Position numbers and translations under genes: made by a program. DNA of 64,000 nt from Tretioscincus oriximinensis (lineage: Eukaryota > Chordata > Lepidosauria > Squamata > Gymnophthalmidae), in contig JAJVDF010000301.1 of the NCBI GenBank assembly GCA_022410635.1, positions 1,023,401-1,087,400 on the forward strand, written 5' to 3'. The first letter of the stretch is position 1, and the number at the start of each line of letters is the position of its first letter. The notes under the pieces are model-generated. The model was given only the letters and a program-made list of their open reading frames with translations, searched no databases and was not told the origin of the DNA. Shown piece by piece: positions 11,129-21,450 of this stretch.

Positions 11129-12000
11129 CGGATAGCTCAGTTGCTAAGGAATCCACCTCTCATCTGGGAGATTGGGTTTCAAAGCCCTGTGTCTAGCCAA
11201 CCCAGCTGTTTGAAAGCTCTATCCAACCCAGCTATTTGAAAGCAAGAATTGCAACTAGGGCTGCCAAAATATGGCAGCCCAAAAACGGGACGGGGTGGGG
11301 TGGGGGTGCGTGCCCGCATGTGCACACACACGTACGTATGCGCACACATACGGATGCTTGTAGTGAGACAGGCAGAACCTCTCTCCTGCCTGTCTCACCA
11401 CGAGCGTCCATGTGCGTGCGTATGTGTGTGCATAGCTGCTCCAATGCTGGAGGCGGGTTTTCACGTGCCTGCTAGCGCCAACTCGCCTCTAACGGAGGAA
11501 AAATGCCTGGGTTTGTGACAGGAGAACAGAGCTGCCTTCCTGTCACAAACCCAGGTGTTTTTCCTTTGCTGGGGGCGAGTTGGCGCNCTTTGCCTGACTC
11601 CGCCTCCAGCATTGGAGCAGCTACGGCATGCTCCGAGGTTCCTTCCAGGACCCCGGAAAGCGTTGCCGGGCTGCAGCCGTCAGCTCTGACGGCTGCTTTG
11701 CCTTTAAAATCCTGCATTTTTACATTCCCTGATGCAGCATCGGGGAATGTAAAAAGCTGGGATTTTAACTTAAAACCTGGAGGGGACTATATTTTAGTCC
11801 TCCAAACTGGGATTGTCCCGCTTTACCGGGATGTATGGCAACCCTAATTGCAACTGACTGCAACTAGATAGATTGGAACTAACACAGCCTGGGGGGAAGA
11901 TAGAATGTAATCCTTTGGGCAAAAAATGCTTTGAGTCCCTTTGTGTGAGAAAAGCAGGTTATAAAAGCCTCCTTCTTCTTCTTTCTTCTTCTTCTTCTTC
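11129..12000 (+). mobile_element. tRNA-derived SINE with CTT tail, split by a DNA transposon
   Basis: The head reads ggatagctcagttgctaagg, an RNA polymerase III A-box in tRNA form, followed by a B-box-like gattgggtttcaaagccc. The body continues ccaacccagct and agcaagaattgcaac, is interrupted at 11257-11845, then resumes with ttgcaactgactgcaac and ends tttgagtccctttgtgtgag, gaaaagcaggttataaaagc and a CTT/TTC microsatellite at 11970-12000. The same family occurs at 18482-18845, 32632-32726, 42318-42614 and 58561-58700. It sits inside LINE copy B. Confidence 0.85.
11257..11845. mobile_element. palindrome-rich non-autonomous DNA transposon
   Basis: A 589-bp element is flanked by the direct repeat aattgcaact (11247-11256 and 11846-11855), a target-site duplication within the SINE. 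The ends read agggctgcc and ggcaaccct, a short terminal inverted repeat, with cgggac/gtcccg blocks just inside each end. The interior is a series of hairpins: a 13-bp pair at 11363-11375/11386-11398; a perfect 23-bp pair at 11434-11456/11600-11622 that encloses 11475-11487/11574-11586 and 11506-11523/11538-11555; and a third at 11716-11729/11743-11756. No transposase is encoded. The open frames across it are mirror images of the palindromes. A hAT relative is my best guess, but a 10-bp duplication is not typical. Confidence 0.75.
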
Positions 12001-12394
12001 TGAAGTCAGGCTGCAACGTCTGGGCCTCTTCAGCTTCGAAAGGGCCCTCCTTAAAACCGATGGGTAGAAAAATGAGAACAGACAAAGGAGAGTATTTTTT
12101 CACCCAGAGGGTCATCGGCTTGTGGAATTTACTTCCTGAAGAGGTAGTGGTAGCTAACAGCTTGGATAGTTTCAAGACAGGACTAGACAGGTTTATGGAC
12201 ACCAAGGGTATAAATGGGTACTAGGATGGATGTCTGGATGTTGCCTCCGGGATGGAGCAACAGGCAGGACGCCTGAAATGCCATTTGCAGGGAGTAATGA
12301 ACAGGTGCATATTTTGCTTTCCTCTGTTCAGACTACCCAGGTGCATCTGGTGGGCCTCTGTGTGAGACAGAATGCTGGACTAGATGGGCTGTGG
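11997..12394. repeat. 400-bp tandem duplication, unit 1
   Basis: This segment is the 3' end of LINE copy B. It is repeated at an exact 400-base offset in 12396-12794 with no differences I could find, with a single N (12395) at the junction. It starts at the end of the SINE's CTT microsatellite, a place where short reads lose unique anchoring. I infer an unmerged contig overlap. Confidence 0.92.
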
Positions 12395-12395
12395 N

Positions 12396-12794
12396 TCTTC
12401 TGAAGTCAGGCTGCAACGTCTGGGCCTCTTCAGCTTCGAAAGGGCCCTCCTTAAAACCGATGGGTAGAAAAATGAGAACAGACAAAGGAGAGTATTTTTT
12501 CACCCAGAGGGTCATCGGCTTGTGGAATTTACTTCCTGAAGAGGTAGTGGTAGCTAACAGCTTGGATAGTTTCAAGACAGGACTAGACAGGTTTATGGAC
12601 ACCAAGGGTATAAATGGGTACTAGGATGGATGTCTGGATGTTGCCTCCGGGATGGAGCAACAGGCAGGACGCCTGAAATGCCATTTGCAGGGAGTAATGA
12701 ACAGGTGCATATTTTGCTTTCCTCTGTTCAGACTACCCAGGTGCATCTGGTGGGCCTCTGTGTGAGACAGAATGCTGGACTAGATGGGCTGTGG
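12396..12794. repeat. 400-bp tandem duplication, unit 2
   Basis: Perfect copy of 11997-12394, including the MRTDKGEYFFTQRV-coding stretch of the LINE's C-terminal region. After it the sequence continues into the true LINE terminus (ccttatccagtatgtctc and the agaacata repeats in complement). Confidence 0.92.
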
Positions 12795-12835
12795 CCTTAT
12801 CCAGTATGTCTCTTCTTATGTTCTTATGTTCTTAA

Positions 12836-14960
12836 ATATACCATTCATTCCCAGAACAAAGCTTTTAAGTATGNAAGTGTGGGATCAAACTATGATGATT
12901 AAAATCATTCTGCTATTTGGTAACATATATGGTATAATGTTGCTTCCAATAAACTACTAATATAAAGAACTACAATCAACATTTTGGCTTGTAATCTTCA
13001 TTACAGAACAACATTTGTAATTTCTGAATTTGAAAGTACATATATCCTATCGGAGTAAATATCTTCTAGAAAATAACTATGGTAACATTTAGTCTCTGGC
13101 TGATCCACTGAAAATTAATATGATGGATCCTGTCTATTGAATGACACTATTTTTTCTCACTTGTAAAGAAGCTAATATCTGTATTTGGCAACATGAACAG
13201 GATATGACGAGCANTGATAGAAAATGATATTCTTATCTTTCCAAAATGCTTTTTAGAACACAATAAAATGAAATGGGTTTGGAGAAGATTAACGTGAAAA
13301 TTATTGTCACCCATTTATTCTATTTTATCCACTCAATAGTCCCCATTTGTTGATTGAATGTTTGTACAATTAATTGATTTTTGTACTACCTGCATCCAAG
13401 TCCCAGGGCAGAGAACAAATGAAAGCTTCATAAGAAGCCTAATACGATATTGTGGAAGCAGACATCCTAGATGATTTAACCGAAAGTACTGGCTGTAGCT
13501 CAGTCAAAAAATACACTCCCTGAAGATCAGGGGTTACTAGGCTTGATGAGACTGCTTGTCAAAAGTGGCAGAAACCATNCATTTTCTTTGCCTTTCAAAC
13601 AGCAGAGTGTTTCCAGGTAGGTTCTGATGATAGTGATAGGGTAATGGAATGGGAAGATGTGCTCCACAGTGCTCTTTTGTGTTACCCTATGCAGAATGCT
13701 TGCTTGATTAATACAACTGCATGAATACAACACATACAGGGCTGTTTAAGCATTTAAGCCCTTTGAAGAGTCTATGTCAAAGGAAGCTTGCATAATTTTG
13801 AGCTAGGCTGAAGACTTTTCCTTTCAGCATTTGGAAGAAGCAAGCCTAAAGGCCTGGAATCATAAATTCTGTCAAAATTCATGTATCTTTACAATGTTAA
13901 TCTGTATTTGACACTCAGGAACCCAGAACTTAAAAAATTGCTAACAAGGAAAAATATATAACAAGGGGAATATATATTAAGAAGAATATAATATAATCTT
14001 TTTAAAATGCAAGGCAAATGTCATAAAACTAAAGCTGAAAATGAATTGAACCTTGAAAGAAAGGACAAAAGCAATAAAAGAGGGTTCTGAGTGGTACGTC
14101 AGAAGTCAAAGGTGTTCTTCACTAAAATGGTGAATTGGTCAAAAGTTACAGTGGAAATGCAGAACTTCTGAACTCCTATTCTGCATCTGTTTTCTTTCAA
14201 AAAGAAAATGTAACAGCTATTGACCTCCATTGTATTAGAAGTTGAGAGAACACTTAGCTGACATACTGTAAATGTATTCCAGTCTCTAGGACTGGATGAA
14301 TTACATCTTAGAGTACTGTAAACTGTAGTATTCAAGCATAAACTTACAGAATTGAACACAGACAGGAAAAGTACACACAAATTATGTATACAAACGCCAA
14401 AAATGGGAAGACTTGGGATGCTTCGTGAACTCTGTGATTCCATGAATATGATGTAGCATGGGTTTTCTGTCCAACAAGAAGTACCAGCCATAACAGCCAA
14501 AGTTTATTTGTATGTTTTAACGCACAAGATCCCTATTGGTAACAGAAATGTGACAANTGTAACTGAAAATAACATTTGACACTAGCCAAATCATCAGAAG
14601 AACAATTCAGAATAGCCTATAACCTGATCATTTTTGAGTCAGACATCATCGTTCACTAGAAAGCATTTACCATACATATGTATAGCCAACTACAAAGATT
14701 CAAGTAAATGAACAGCTATAATTGCAACCTGCTCTCAATCTATATGGCTGATTTAAACAAAATCAATTTGCTCATTATAGAAGGAAAGACTATTTCTGTT
14801 CACTGAATCTGACACATCTTAAACCAATTCCATCTTTTTTCAATATCCTCCCTACAGAATTACAAAGTTTAAAGGATGGCTAATATAAACTACCAATCAA
14901 AAGTACACTTCTGACAGGTTGCAACATTTTAGGCATGATCTTTACAGAACCCTTATGATT
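12836..14960. other. unique AT-rich sequence
   Basis: No host exon or RNA gene was identified. A 60-base patch at 13491-13550 (ggctgtagctcagt and then aggggttact) resembles a decayed tRNA-type SINE head. A reverse open frame at 14099-14500 (133 codons) has no recognisable motif and is within chance expectation. Confidence 0.5.
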
Positions 14961-14968
14961 CCTTTATT

Positions 14969-15172
14969 TAGGCTGACCAGATGACCCCTTTTTNGGGGGG
15001 GNTTGAAAACCCGGTTTTGGGGTGCCTTCCAGTTTTTTCTGAGGAATTTTTTTTCAAAAATAGATCTTTTCTGTTTTTTTTTATTATTATTTTTCCTCAG
15101 AAAAAACCAGGAGGCACCCCAAAAACGTGTTTTCAACCCACCCACCCCAAAAGGGGTCATCTGGTCAGCCTA
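14969..15172. mobile_element. foldback MITE copy 1 (hAT-like, 8-bp TSD)
   Basis: The ends are taggctgaccagatgacccc and its inverted form ggggtcatctggtcagccta. The interior is nearly palindromic with A/T-rich arms, so the whole 204 bp can fold on itself. The target-site duplication cctttatt is exact at 14961-14968 and 15173-15180. An 8-bp duplication is typical of hAT superfamily insertion. Four more copies lie in the window. No coding capacity. Confidence 0.9.
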
Positions 15173-15180
15173 CCTTTATT

Positions 15181-15475
15181 GAACTTTGAGTAAAGACACA
15201 AGAGGAAAAGAACCTCATGCCTTTGCTTCCCCATGACACATGGGTGCACTGGATGAGAATGGCTTTCACATGCAGCCACACTCATGTGGTCACTGTACAC
15301 TGTGATGCTTGAGTAGCAGAGCAACAGAAAATTTCCCACTGTTCAGTGGTAGCTATCTTGCTGCCACTGCAAAAACTCTTGGAGGTTTACTTGTCTTCTG
15401 GGTAGCCTGTTCTAGTAGCCTAGTTCATTAACAATCCCCCTGACCATCAACATCTAAATTGTACTAGAACAGAGG
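15181..15475. other. unique sequence between two repeats
   Basis: No gene or repeat recognised. Confidence 0.5.
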
Positions 15476-15477
15476 CT

Positions 15478-15868
15478 AAGGCAAGGTCCACATGATGACT
15501 TAAAAACCGCTACAATGCTATAATCTGGAATATAGCAATCACATGTCTGTACACATCAAACAAATATATTCCATGATCAATGTCCCAGTTCCGTGGAATC
15601 GCTCACTTATCTCGTTGCAGTGCAGTCCAAGAAAGTTTTTTTTACTCACAACACCCAATAGAAACAACTGCTTCATTCTTGATTGTTTTAACATCTCACA
15701 TCTAATTTGTGCACACACATACNGTCGCGAGAGTACGGGGGTTCTCCAGAATGATGCCTGAATATCTGAGCAGTAGTTTACTCTGGGAAAAACGGGGCTT
15801 ATTGTGGGTCAGCTACTGAAAGGCACATAGCACGTGTGCCTGAGTCTTCCCGATTGCACTACGAACAA
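15478..15868 (+). mobile_element. interspersed repeat family U1, copy 1
   Basis: This region aligns along about 390 bases with the reverse complement of 19200-19557. Shared landmarks in order are taaaaaccgct, the near-palindrome gctataatctggaatatagc, the tgcagtgcag area, gcgagagtacgggggttctc, cagaatgatgcctgaatatc, gcttattgtgggt and gcctgagtcttcc. It is diverged and its ends are indistinct. I infer a non-autonomous DNA transposon from the other copy's terminal inverted repeat. Confidence 0.6.
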
Positions 15869-15869
15869 G

Positions 15870-16683
15870 GTAGAAAAACATTGTTATTAATCCAAAAGTA
15901 ATCTTTCCCATGTGGATTCTGCCTTAGTCAGGGTTTAACTCAACTTTCCAGTTCCATTTTGTTCTAAAATCATGACTGTTCAGATTTGCTGCAAAATTTC
16001 AATCATCTCTACCACTGCTGCTCTAAGTTATTAAAATGTCCTGTTTTCTTCATTTCTGGCACTCATGAACATTTGGGAATCCAGCCAAGAATATTCATGT
16101 GAGGTGAAACAAGCAAACTATGTTTGAACAATCCCAACTCAAAACCATCTCTTAGCTTCCTTCAAATATGCATTTTTGAACCCCTTGAGTGCGATTCCAG
16201 CTGGATTCAGTGTTCCCTAAGGTACTTGATGGATTCAGTATAAAAATATATTTATGCTTCTCATGCATGATCTGACACCACACAGATTTGTTGAAAGTTT
16301 TACACTCTTATTTTATTTTTGTGAAAATAAAACAAAAAGTACTCAAGCACACTGAATTATTCAGTAAGCATTAGAACCATTTCTATGCCCTCAAACATTG
16401 CTCCACATAGTTCTAGCCCAGCTGATCTTCATTTGGATCAAGCAATCTGGACCAAGACTGGAATGGCAACTGGAAGCCATCACTAAGGACCATCTGCACC
16501 ATTAGTAGCCTAACCTAGTGTGACTTTAGAGATTGGGAACTAAAGTTTTCAGTTTTCTGGGCTGTTTTATCCTTGTTAACATTCCAGTTCTGGGATTATT
16601 TCCAGGAGCCCAGAGAAATGATACCAAATTCAGTGCACCTGATAGATCAGATCAAATCAATTGTTTACTGCCTTCTTCAAATT
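15870..16683. other. unique sequence
   Basis: AT-rich sequence with no supported open frame, RNA gene or repeat. Confidence 0.5.
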
Positions 16684-16691
16684 CTTCTAAG

Positions 16692-17012
16692 CAGAGCTTT
16701 TTTCTAGAAAAAAAGGTGACGGTACTAACGCCGGCGAGGGAGGGGTGGCGGCGGCGGAGGGGAAGGGAGATGGCGTTAGCGGCAGCGGGGGGGCATCGTT
16801 AGCCCCGCCGCTAACGCCGCACTACTGGCACCTTTTATTTAGGTGGGGGGGCGGGGGGCGGCGTTAGTGGCGGGGGGGGGTGTTAGTTAAGGTGGTGGAC
16901 GCAGAGGACTCCCACCCGCCCAAACCCCCGCCGCTAACACCCCCCCCCCCCCGGCCTAAATAAAAGGTGCTGGTACTGCGTACCGGCACGTTCCGTCACA
17001 AAAAAAGCCCTG
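16692..17012. mobile_element. GC-rich hAT-type non-autonomous DNA transposon
   Basis: A 321-bp element starts cagagcttttttctagaaa and ends gtcacaaaaaaagccctg, so its termini are inverted (CAGRGCTTTTTTT, then GTGACGG a few bases in). It is flanked by an exact 8-bp duplication, cttctaag, at 16684-16691 and 17013-17020. CAG-type ends plus an 8-bp duplication are diagnostic of hAT. The interior is a very GC-rich set of repeated gcgttag/ctaacgcc motifs that pair with one another. It has no open frame. Its low divergence and CpG retention suggest a fairly recent insertion. A single end of the same family lies at 9072-9135. Confidence 0.9.
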
Positions 17013-17020
17013 CTTCTAAG

Positions 17021-18410
17021 GAAATTAAGCCAAAACTTAGAAGACTAAAGTAGTTAGCCATATTGCTGCCAAATTTTCCATTGCATACTTTTTATACTAT
17101 GTAGATTTTACCTAGATTTTATTTATTTGTGGAGTTTATGGCACAGGCTGGAGAACACATAGCATCATATTCCGGTTTATATTTCAACAGTGTTGCATGG
17201 TAGATTAAACTGAAAGGAGCATCAAAACCACCCACCAATTTCCATGGTTGACTGGAAATTCAAACCCAAGAACTTTTAGATCCTAGTCTGGCATGAATTT
17301 AGCATTATATTATTTTAANACAAGTTGTGAAGGGAAAGGAAAGTAAGGGAGGGTGCTCCACACTCAAATAATAGATTAAAATTTCAGGAATACTTGCCAT
17401 ATCAAAGTAATGTTAACAGTACGATAACAGAATGTGAATGTTACCACTAAAGTGAACTTGTAAGATAAAGTTATTGCAAATGAGTGTTGAAACCCAAAGC
17501 TATATAATGTGGCTTCAGATGCTGCTACTTGATGAAACTATATCCTATAAAAATATTTATCTAAGAAACTAACTAAAATCATTGCAATATACCAGAAGAG
17601 AAAAGCATGGTTAATGGTAGAAGGACCTACTTTTTTGTTTAGTCTCTTGAAAAATGAAGTGGCCAGAATGGTAAAAATTCATGACAGAAAATCAAATTGC
17701 CAATTATCAAGACTCCAAGCAATGGGAAAGGGATTAGGAGCTAATTCTATTTTGACACTTTTTAGAAGACTGGCACTTAATTCAGAGATAGTAATTATGG
17801 AGAAAACATACAATAAGTGCATATTAATGAGACAACTCCTTTCTAACACAATCAGAAGAAAGAGTTGGGAAAGGATTATCAAATGTGTTTGGGCTTACAA
17901 AACAAACTGGAAAGGATTAATTCATTTTATGAATACACTGATTGTGGATGTGGGCTTGTTATTTACCCAAAAGTTCCCTCCAGACACTAAAACAACCTAG
18001 TAAAACAAGCAGTAGTTTTGCATAAAGCTTAGTTCTATTCTCAGTTTACCAAAAATCTTAACACTTTGCCATATGCTGAAAAAAAAGTTAAATGTGTTTT
18101 TCAGAGACAGAGATATTTGCATTTTGTTTTTTATACAATTTTACAATGAGACTACTTCCATTTTTGCACTCAACTCACTAGTTTGTCTTTAGATGCAAAC
18201 TGACTTAAAACATTGATATGTACAGGAGAATGATTTAAAGAAGCTTAATAACTCACCAAGATGCCAAGATGCTGCAATCCTTATAAATGCACTATTTAAA
18301 CTCTGATTTTATCTGTATTAATGTAAAAACAAAAGGGAGAACTAATATGAGTAGCACTAATTCTTCCAAAGCCTTCTTTAATCCACCCACTTCAACAGTG
18401 ATGGTGCAGA
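17021..18410. other. unique AT-rich sequence with one long chance-level open frame
   Basis: The forward frame 17614-18000 is open for 128 codons but contains no motif I recognise, and its first part reads through what looks like a pyrimidine tract ending in AG (about 17629-17641). Frames of this length are expected a few times by chance in a window of this size and composition. No other feature was seen. Confidence 0.4.
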
Positions 18411-18411
18411 T

Positions 18412-18472
18412 GCATGGGAAGGCCTTCTCAGTCATAGCCCCCCTCAGGTTATAGTATAGTTTCACCTCTGAG
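18412..18472 (+). mobile_element. L2-like LINE scrap
   Basis: The text catgggaaggccttctcagt, then catagcccccctcaggtta, resembles the aggccttctcagtggttgcc segment of the L2-like LINE at 33352-33975. It is very short, so the assignment is tentative. Confidence 0.3.
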
Positions 18473-18481
18473 GTCCATTGA

Positions 18482-18845
18482 GCAGGCGCAAATGGCTCAG
18501 TCGCTTAGGAATTCGTCTCTCATCTGGGAGATCAGNTTTCGAAGCCATGTGTTGGACGTGGGGAGGGGTGAGCACCTGTAGCTCTAGCCAACCCACCTAT
18601 TCGAAAGCATGAATTGCAAGAAATTGCTACTGACTGCAAGTAGAGACACGGGAACCACCACAGCCTGGTGGGGAAAATAGAATGTAAGCCTTTGGACAAA
18701 ATACCCTTGTAAGCCACTTTGAGTCCCTTTGAAAAGATGAGAAAAGCGGGATATAAGAACCAAGTTTCTTCTTCTTCTTCCTTCTTCTTCCTTCTTCTTC
18801 CTTCTTCTTCCTTCTTCTTCCTTCTTCTTCCTTCTTCTTCTTCAT
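18482..18845 (+). mobile_element. tRNA-derived SINE with CTT tail, most complete copy
   Basis: The tRNA-like head reads caggcgcaaatggctcag (A-box TGGCTCAGNNG form), then catctgggagat, a B-box-like tttcgaagcc, the central ccaacccacct...gaattgcaagaaattgct, and the 3' end actttgagtccctttgaaaa, gcgggatataag. It terminates in a TTC/CTT microsatellite of about 75 bases (18769-18843). This copy defines the unbroken order of the family, roughly 290 bp before the tail. Reverse-strand frames rich in Lys and Glu here come from the microsatellite and are not genes. Confidence 0.88.
18769..18843. repeat. CTTCTTC microsatellite
   Basis: Nearly pure repeats of cttcttc/cttcttcc form the tail of the SINE just upstream. 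Confidence 0.95.
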
Positions 18846-19199
18846 CTTCATGTAAATGCAAAAAAAACCACCTACTTTTCCCATGGCCTTCACAGCAACC
18901 CCTCCATAGCAACATGAGCCTGCCATTCATTTTAAAACACCACCCAATCTCAGTGGGCAGTGAGAGTAGCAGGCTGAGATTGGCCTAGGAGTTTTGTAAG
19001 CCCACTCATGCAGTCTTCATTTGCTCTTTTTTCCAAATTTGTCCAAAGGCTGCCCCTATCTACATTGAGCATACCCAGAGATTTCAAAAATCTCCACATA
19101 TACTTGAGTTTTCCCTTAGGAGAAACATCTTCATTGTTTTCTTCTGCAAATTCATCTATAACTAATATTAAACGAAAAGCATGTTTTGCCCATGGCAGA

Positions 19200-19557
19200 G
19201 GCTGCTGACACAGCTGTTTTCTACCTCATTTGGAGCACTGTGAGGAAGACTCGGGCATACATGCTAAGCATTTTTCAGCAGTCCACCCACAATAAACACA
19301 GGTTTTGCCCGAATAAACTATTGCTGGGATATTCAGATGTCGTTCTGGAGAAACCCTGTCCTCTCGCGTCTGTGGCTGCGTGCATACGTGTGCACAAATT
19401 TGCTGCTGGGAGTTAAAAAAAAAGCCTCGCTCTGCACTGTGACAAGATCGAGGAGCGATATTATGGAATATACACATTTGGTATGCACAGAAANGCAATA
19501 GCTATATTCTGGAATATAGCTTTATAGCAGTTTTTATGTCGCGGTGTGCATGCAGCC
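19200..19557 (-). mobile_element. interspersed repeat family U1, copy 2
   Basis: Homologous in reverse orientation to 15478-15868. Its ends read ggctgctgacacagctg and gtgtgcatgcagcc, giving an imperfect terminal inverted repeat GGCTGC-TG-ACAC. The palindrome gctatattctggaatatagc lies at 19501-19520. These features suggest a non-autonomous DNA transposon. I do not see a convincing target-site duplication. Confidence 0.6.
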
Positions 19558-19859
19558 TGAAATGCCGCAGAGAAGTATTATGCTTTACAACATGAAGTGA
19601 CACTGTGAAACCATCTCCTTGGTTCCCTGCTGATGAAAAGAATTCTGAAATCTAATAAAACACCTATAAAGTCAGACAAACNAAAGCTAATAGAGCAAAA
19701 AACCAGAATGGTGACATAAAACATGTGCCATTAGTAAGGGTGGCAGAGGAGGGAAACTGTTCTTGCATAGCTTTCCACTACAGCCCACCATCCTTCTCTT
19801 TTTCTCCTTTCCATCTCCATTGTTTTTGTTTTCATTTCATTCATTTTGTTTCATTTCCT

Positions 19860-21450
19860 TTACTTATGTAGCGCTGTCAGTGTACAGAGCACTGTACAGA
19901 ACACAAAGGATACATCAGTTCAACTTGAGTCGAAGACCTTAGGAAAAAAAGAAATAACTTAAACTGAGATTTAAAGGAGGAGAGAGTGGTGGAGTGACGG
20001 AGAGGCAGTAGGTTCCAGAAGTATGGCCAGACAACAGAAAAGGGGTGGAGACGGGACCAGGAGGTAGTTACTCTGTGCTAAACCAGCTGCTTTGAATGGG
20101 CAGGACAAAGGGTACAAGAAGGAGACAAGGGAAGAAAGATATGAGAGGGTGCTAAATTATAAAGACACTTATAAATCAAAAACAATAGTTTATACTGAAT
20201 GCGATAGGGTAGAGATAACCAGTACAGATATTTTAGATGAGGGTTAACACGATCAAATCAATTGGATTGAAAAATAATTTTAGCTGCAGTATTCTGAAAT
20301 GAAATGAGAGAGTGGACATGACAAGTTGGAAGACCAATAAAAAGGATGTTGCAATAATCAAGATGGGAGACAATGAGAGCATGTCTTTGAATTTTAGCAG
20401 TATCAGCAGTTAGGAAGGGACAAATTTGGGAAATATTGTAGACAAAGAAATGACAGGTTTGGGCAACTGTAGCGATGTGGGGCTGAAAAGAAAAGGAAAA
20501 ATAAGAGAGGAATCCAAGATTCCTCAGTCACAGCAGAAATGGATACATTATTGACAGTAAGTGAGAAAAGAGGAACAAGAGGAGAGAAGCGGGGGGGGGG
20601 GGCTTAAGCCTGTGGTTGCCATCCAGTCAGTGATAGAAGAGAGACAGTTAGGCTGCATTCCCATTACCCCTTAACATGCCCAAGACTGCAAAGCCAAAGC
20701 CCAGCGTTCCAATTTTGTTACCATAAATACAGGCTTGGAAGTGCTGTGGCATTGCTCTTATCGCACACCACATGTTTCTGCTCCGCATCACTTGTATTCT
20801 GACAATGGAGATCAGAGAACAAAAGTGAGAGAGAGAGCGGGGCTTTTGTTTTGCATTCCCTTCAGGCTCAGCTACTTCCCTCCCTCCCCTGGAAAAGCAG
20901 GTTCTTCCCTGTTACTGCAGCCTGGTAGAACAAAGATTCATTGAGCACTCAGCAGCCAAAAAATGGGACCGTTAACGTGAAATGAATCCTCAGGTAAATT
21001 TGCCTGCATTTTGAACTCTCACTTCATTTTCATTTTGGAATGGTAAAATCCATATTCTATTCCTTTGTAAAGGTCTAATGGGAATGCAGCCTTAGAGGTA
21101 TGATTCGTGACTACTGGAGTGAGATTCGGTGTTGATAAGTAATACTGGGTATCATCAACATAAGGATGGTAATGGAATCCAAAAGAGCTAATGAGTTGTC
21201 CAAGAGAAGATGTATAGATTGAGAATAATAGAGGACCCAGAACTGAACCTTGAGGAACACCAGTGGATAAGGCATAAGAAGGGAAGAAATTATCACAAGC
21301 AAGCACCTTAAAAGAGCAATTAGAAAGACAGGAAGAAAACCAGAACAATACAGTGCCCTGAAAGTCCAAACANCAAAGGGATGCTAGAAGAAGGGTGTGA
21401 TCCACTATGTTGAATGCAGCAGAAAGATTTAAGAAGATAAGAACAGTACA
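19860..21450 (-). mobile_element. L2-type LINE, 3' half, interrupted
   Basis: On the reverse strand, the RT palm is readable as [19 protein letters not shown] and then a YVDD catalytic box (bases 21151-21162), typical of L2-clade LINEs, in an open frame of 128 codons at 21019-21405. Downstream (lower coordinates to about 19860) is the C-terminal and 3' part of the element, without open frame. A 441-bp DNA transposon (20651-21091) splits it. The endonuclease and N-terminal RT are absent, so it is 5' truncated. The second YVDD residue differs from the more usual YADD. Confidence 0.8.
20651..21091. mobile_element. DNA transposon with TTA duplication (Harbinger-like)
   Basis: The ends are perfect 16-bp inverted repeats, GGCTGCATTCCCATTA, and the element is bracketed by TTA on both sides (20648-20650 and 21092-21094). 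A 3-bp TTA/TAA duplication is characteristic of PIF/Harbinger elements. The 441-bp interior has no transposase. It interrupts the L2 LINE, whose reverse-strand coding continues on the far side, so it is younger than that LINE. Confidence 0.75.

Larger units (their letters stand above)
9893..12835 (+). mobile_element. CR1/L3-type LINE, copy B, with nested insertions
   Basis: This 5'-truncated forward-strand LINE starts in the linker between endonuclease and reverse transcriptase and runs to the agaacata-type 3' terminus (tcttatgttcttatgttctt near 12811-12833). ORF2 is broken into several frames but the order of RT blocks is clear. At about 11128 a tRNA-derived SINE is inserted (11129-12000), and inside that SINE sits a DNA transposon (11257-11845). 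The LINE resumes at 12001 with gaagtcaggctgcaacg, which follows ccttat in uninterrupted copies. The 3' 400 bases are then repeated perfectly (12396-12795) after an N. Confidence 0.9.

Noticed and set aside
11232..11847. Several overlapping frames on both strands, some with many His/Cys/Thr
   Set aside because: They lie in the palindromic DNA transposon. The forward and reverse frames mirror each other, as expected from inverted repeats.
13491..13550. tRNA-like ggctgtagctcagt sequence
   Set aside because: The B box and the rest of a cloverleaf cannot be traced, so a functional tRNA is not supported. At most it is a decayed SINE head.
17614..18000. 128-codon forward open frame
   Set aside because: No recognisable motif, no clear splice or initiation context, and a length expected a few times by chance in this window.
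18482..18560. Possible genuine tRNA gene from A- and B-box sequences
   Set aside because: It is the head of a SINE that recurs five times with the same body and tail, and the acceptor stem does not pair.
18532..18930. Lys/Glu-rich reverse frames of 99-132 codons
   Set aside because: They translate the CTT microsatellite tail of a SINE.
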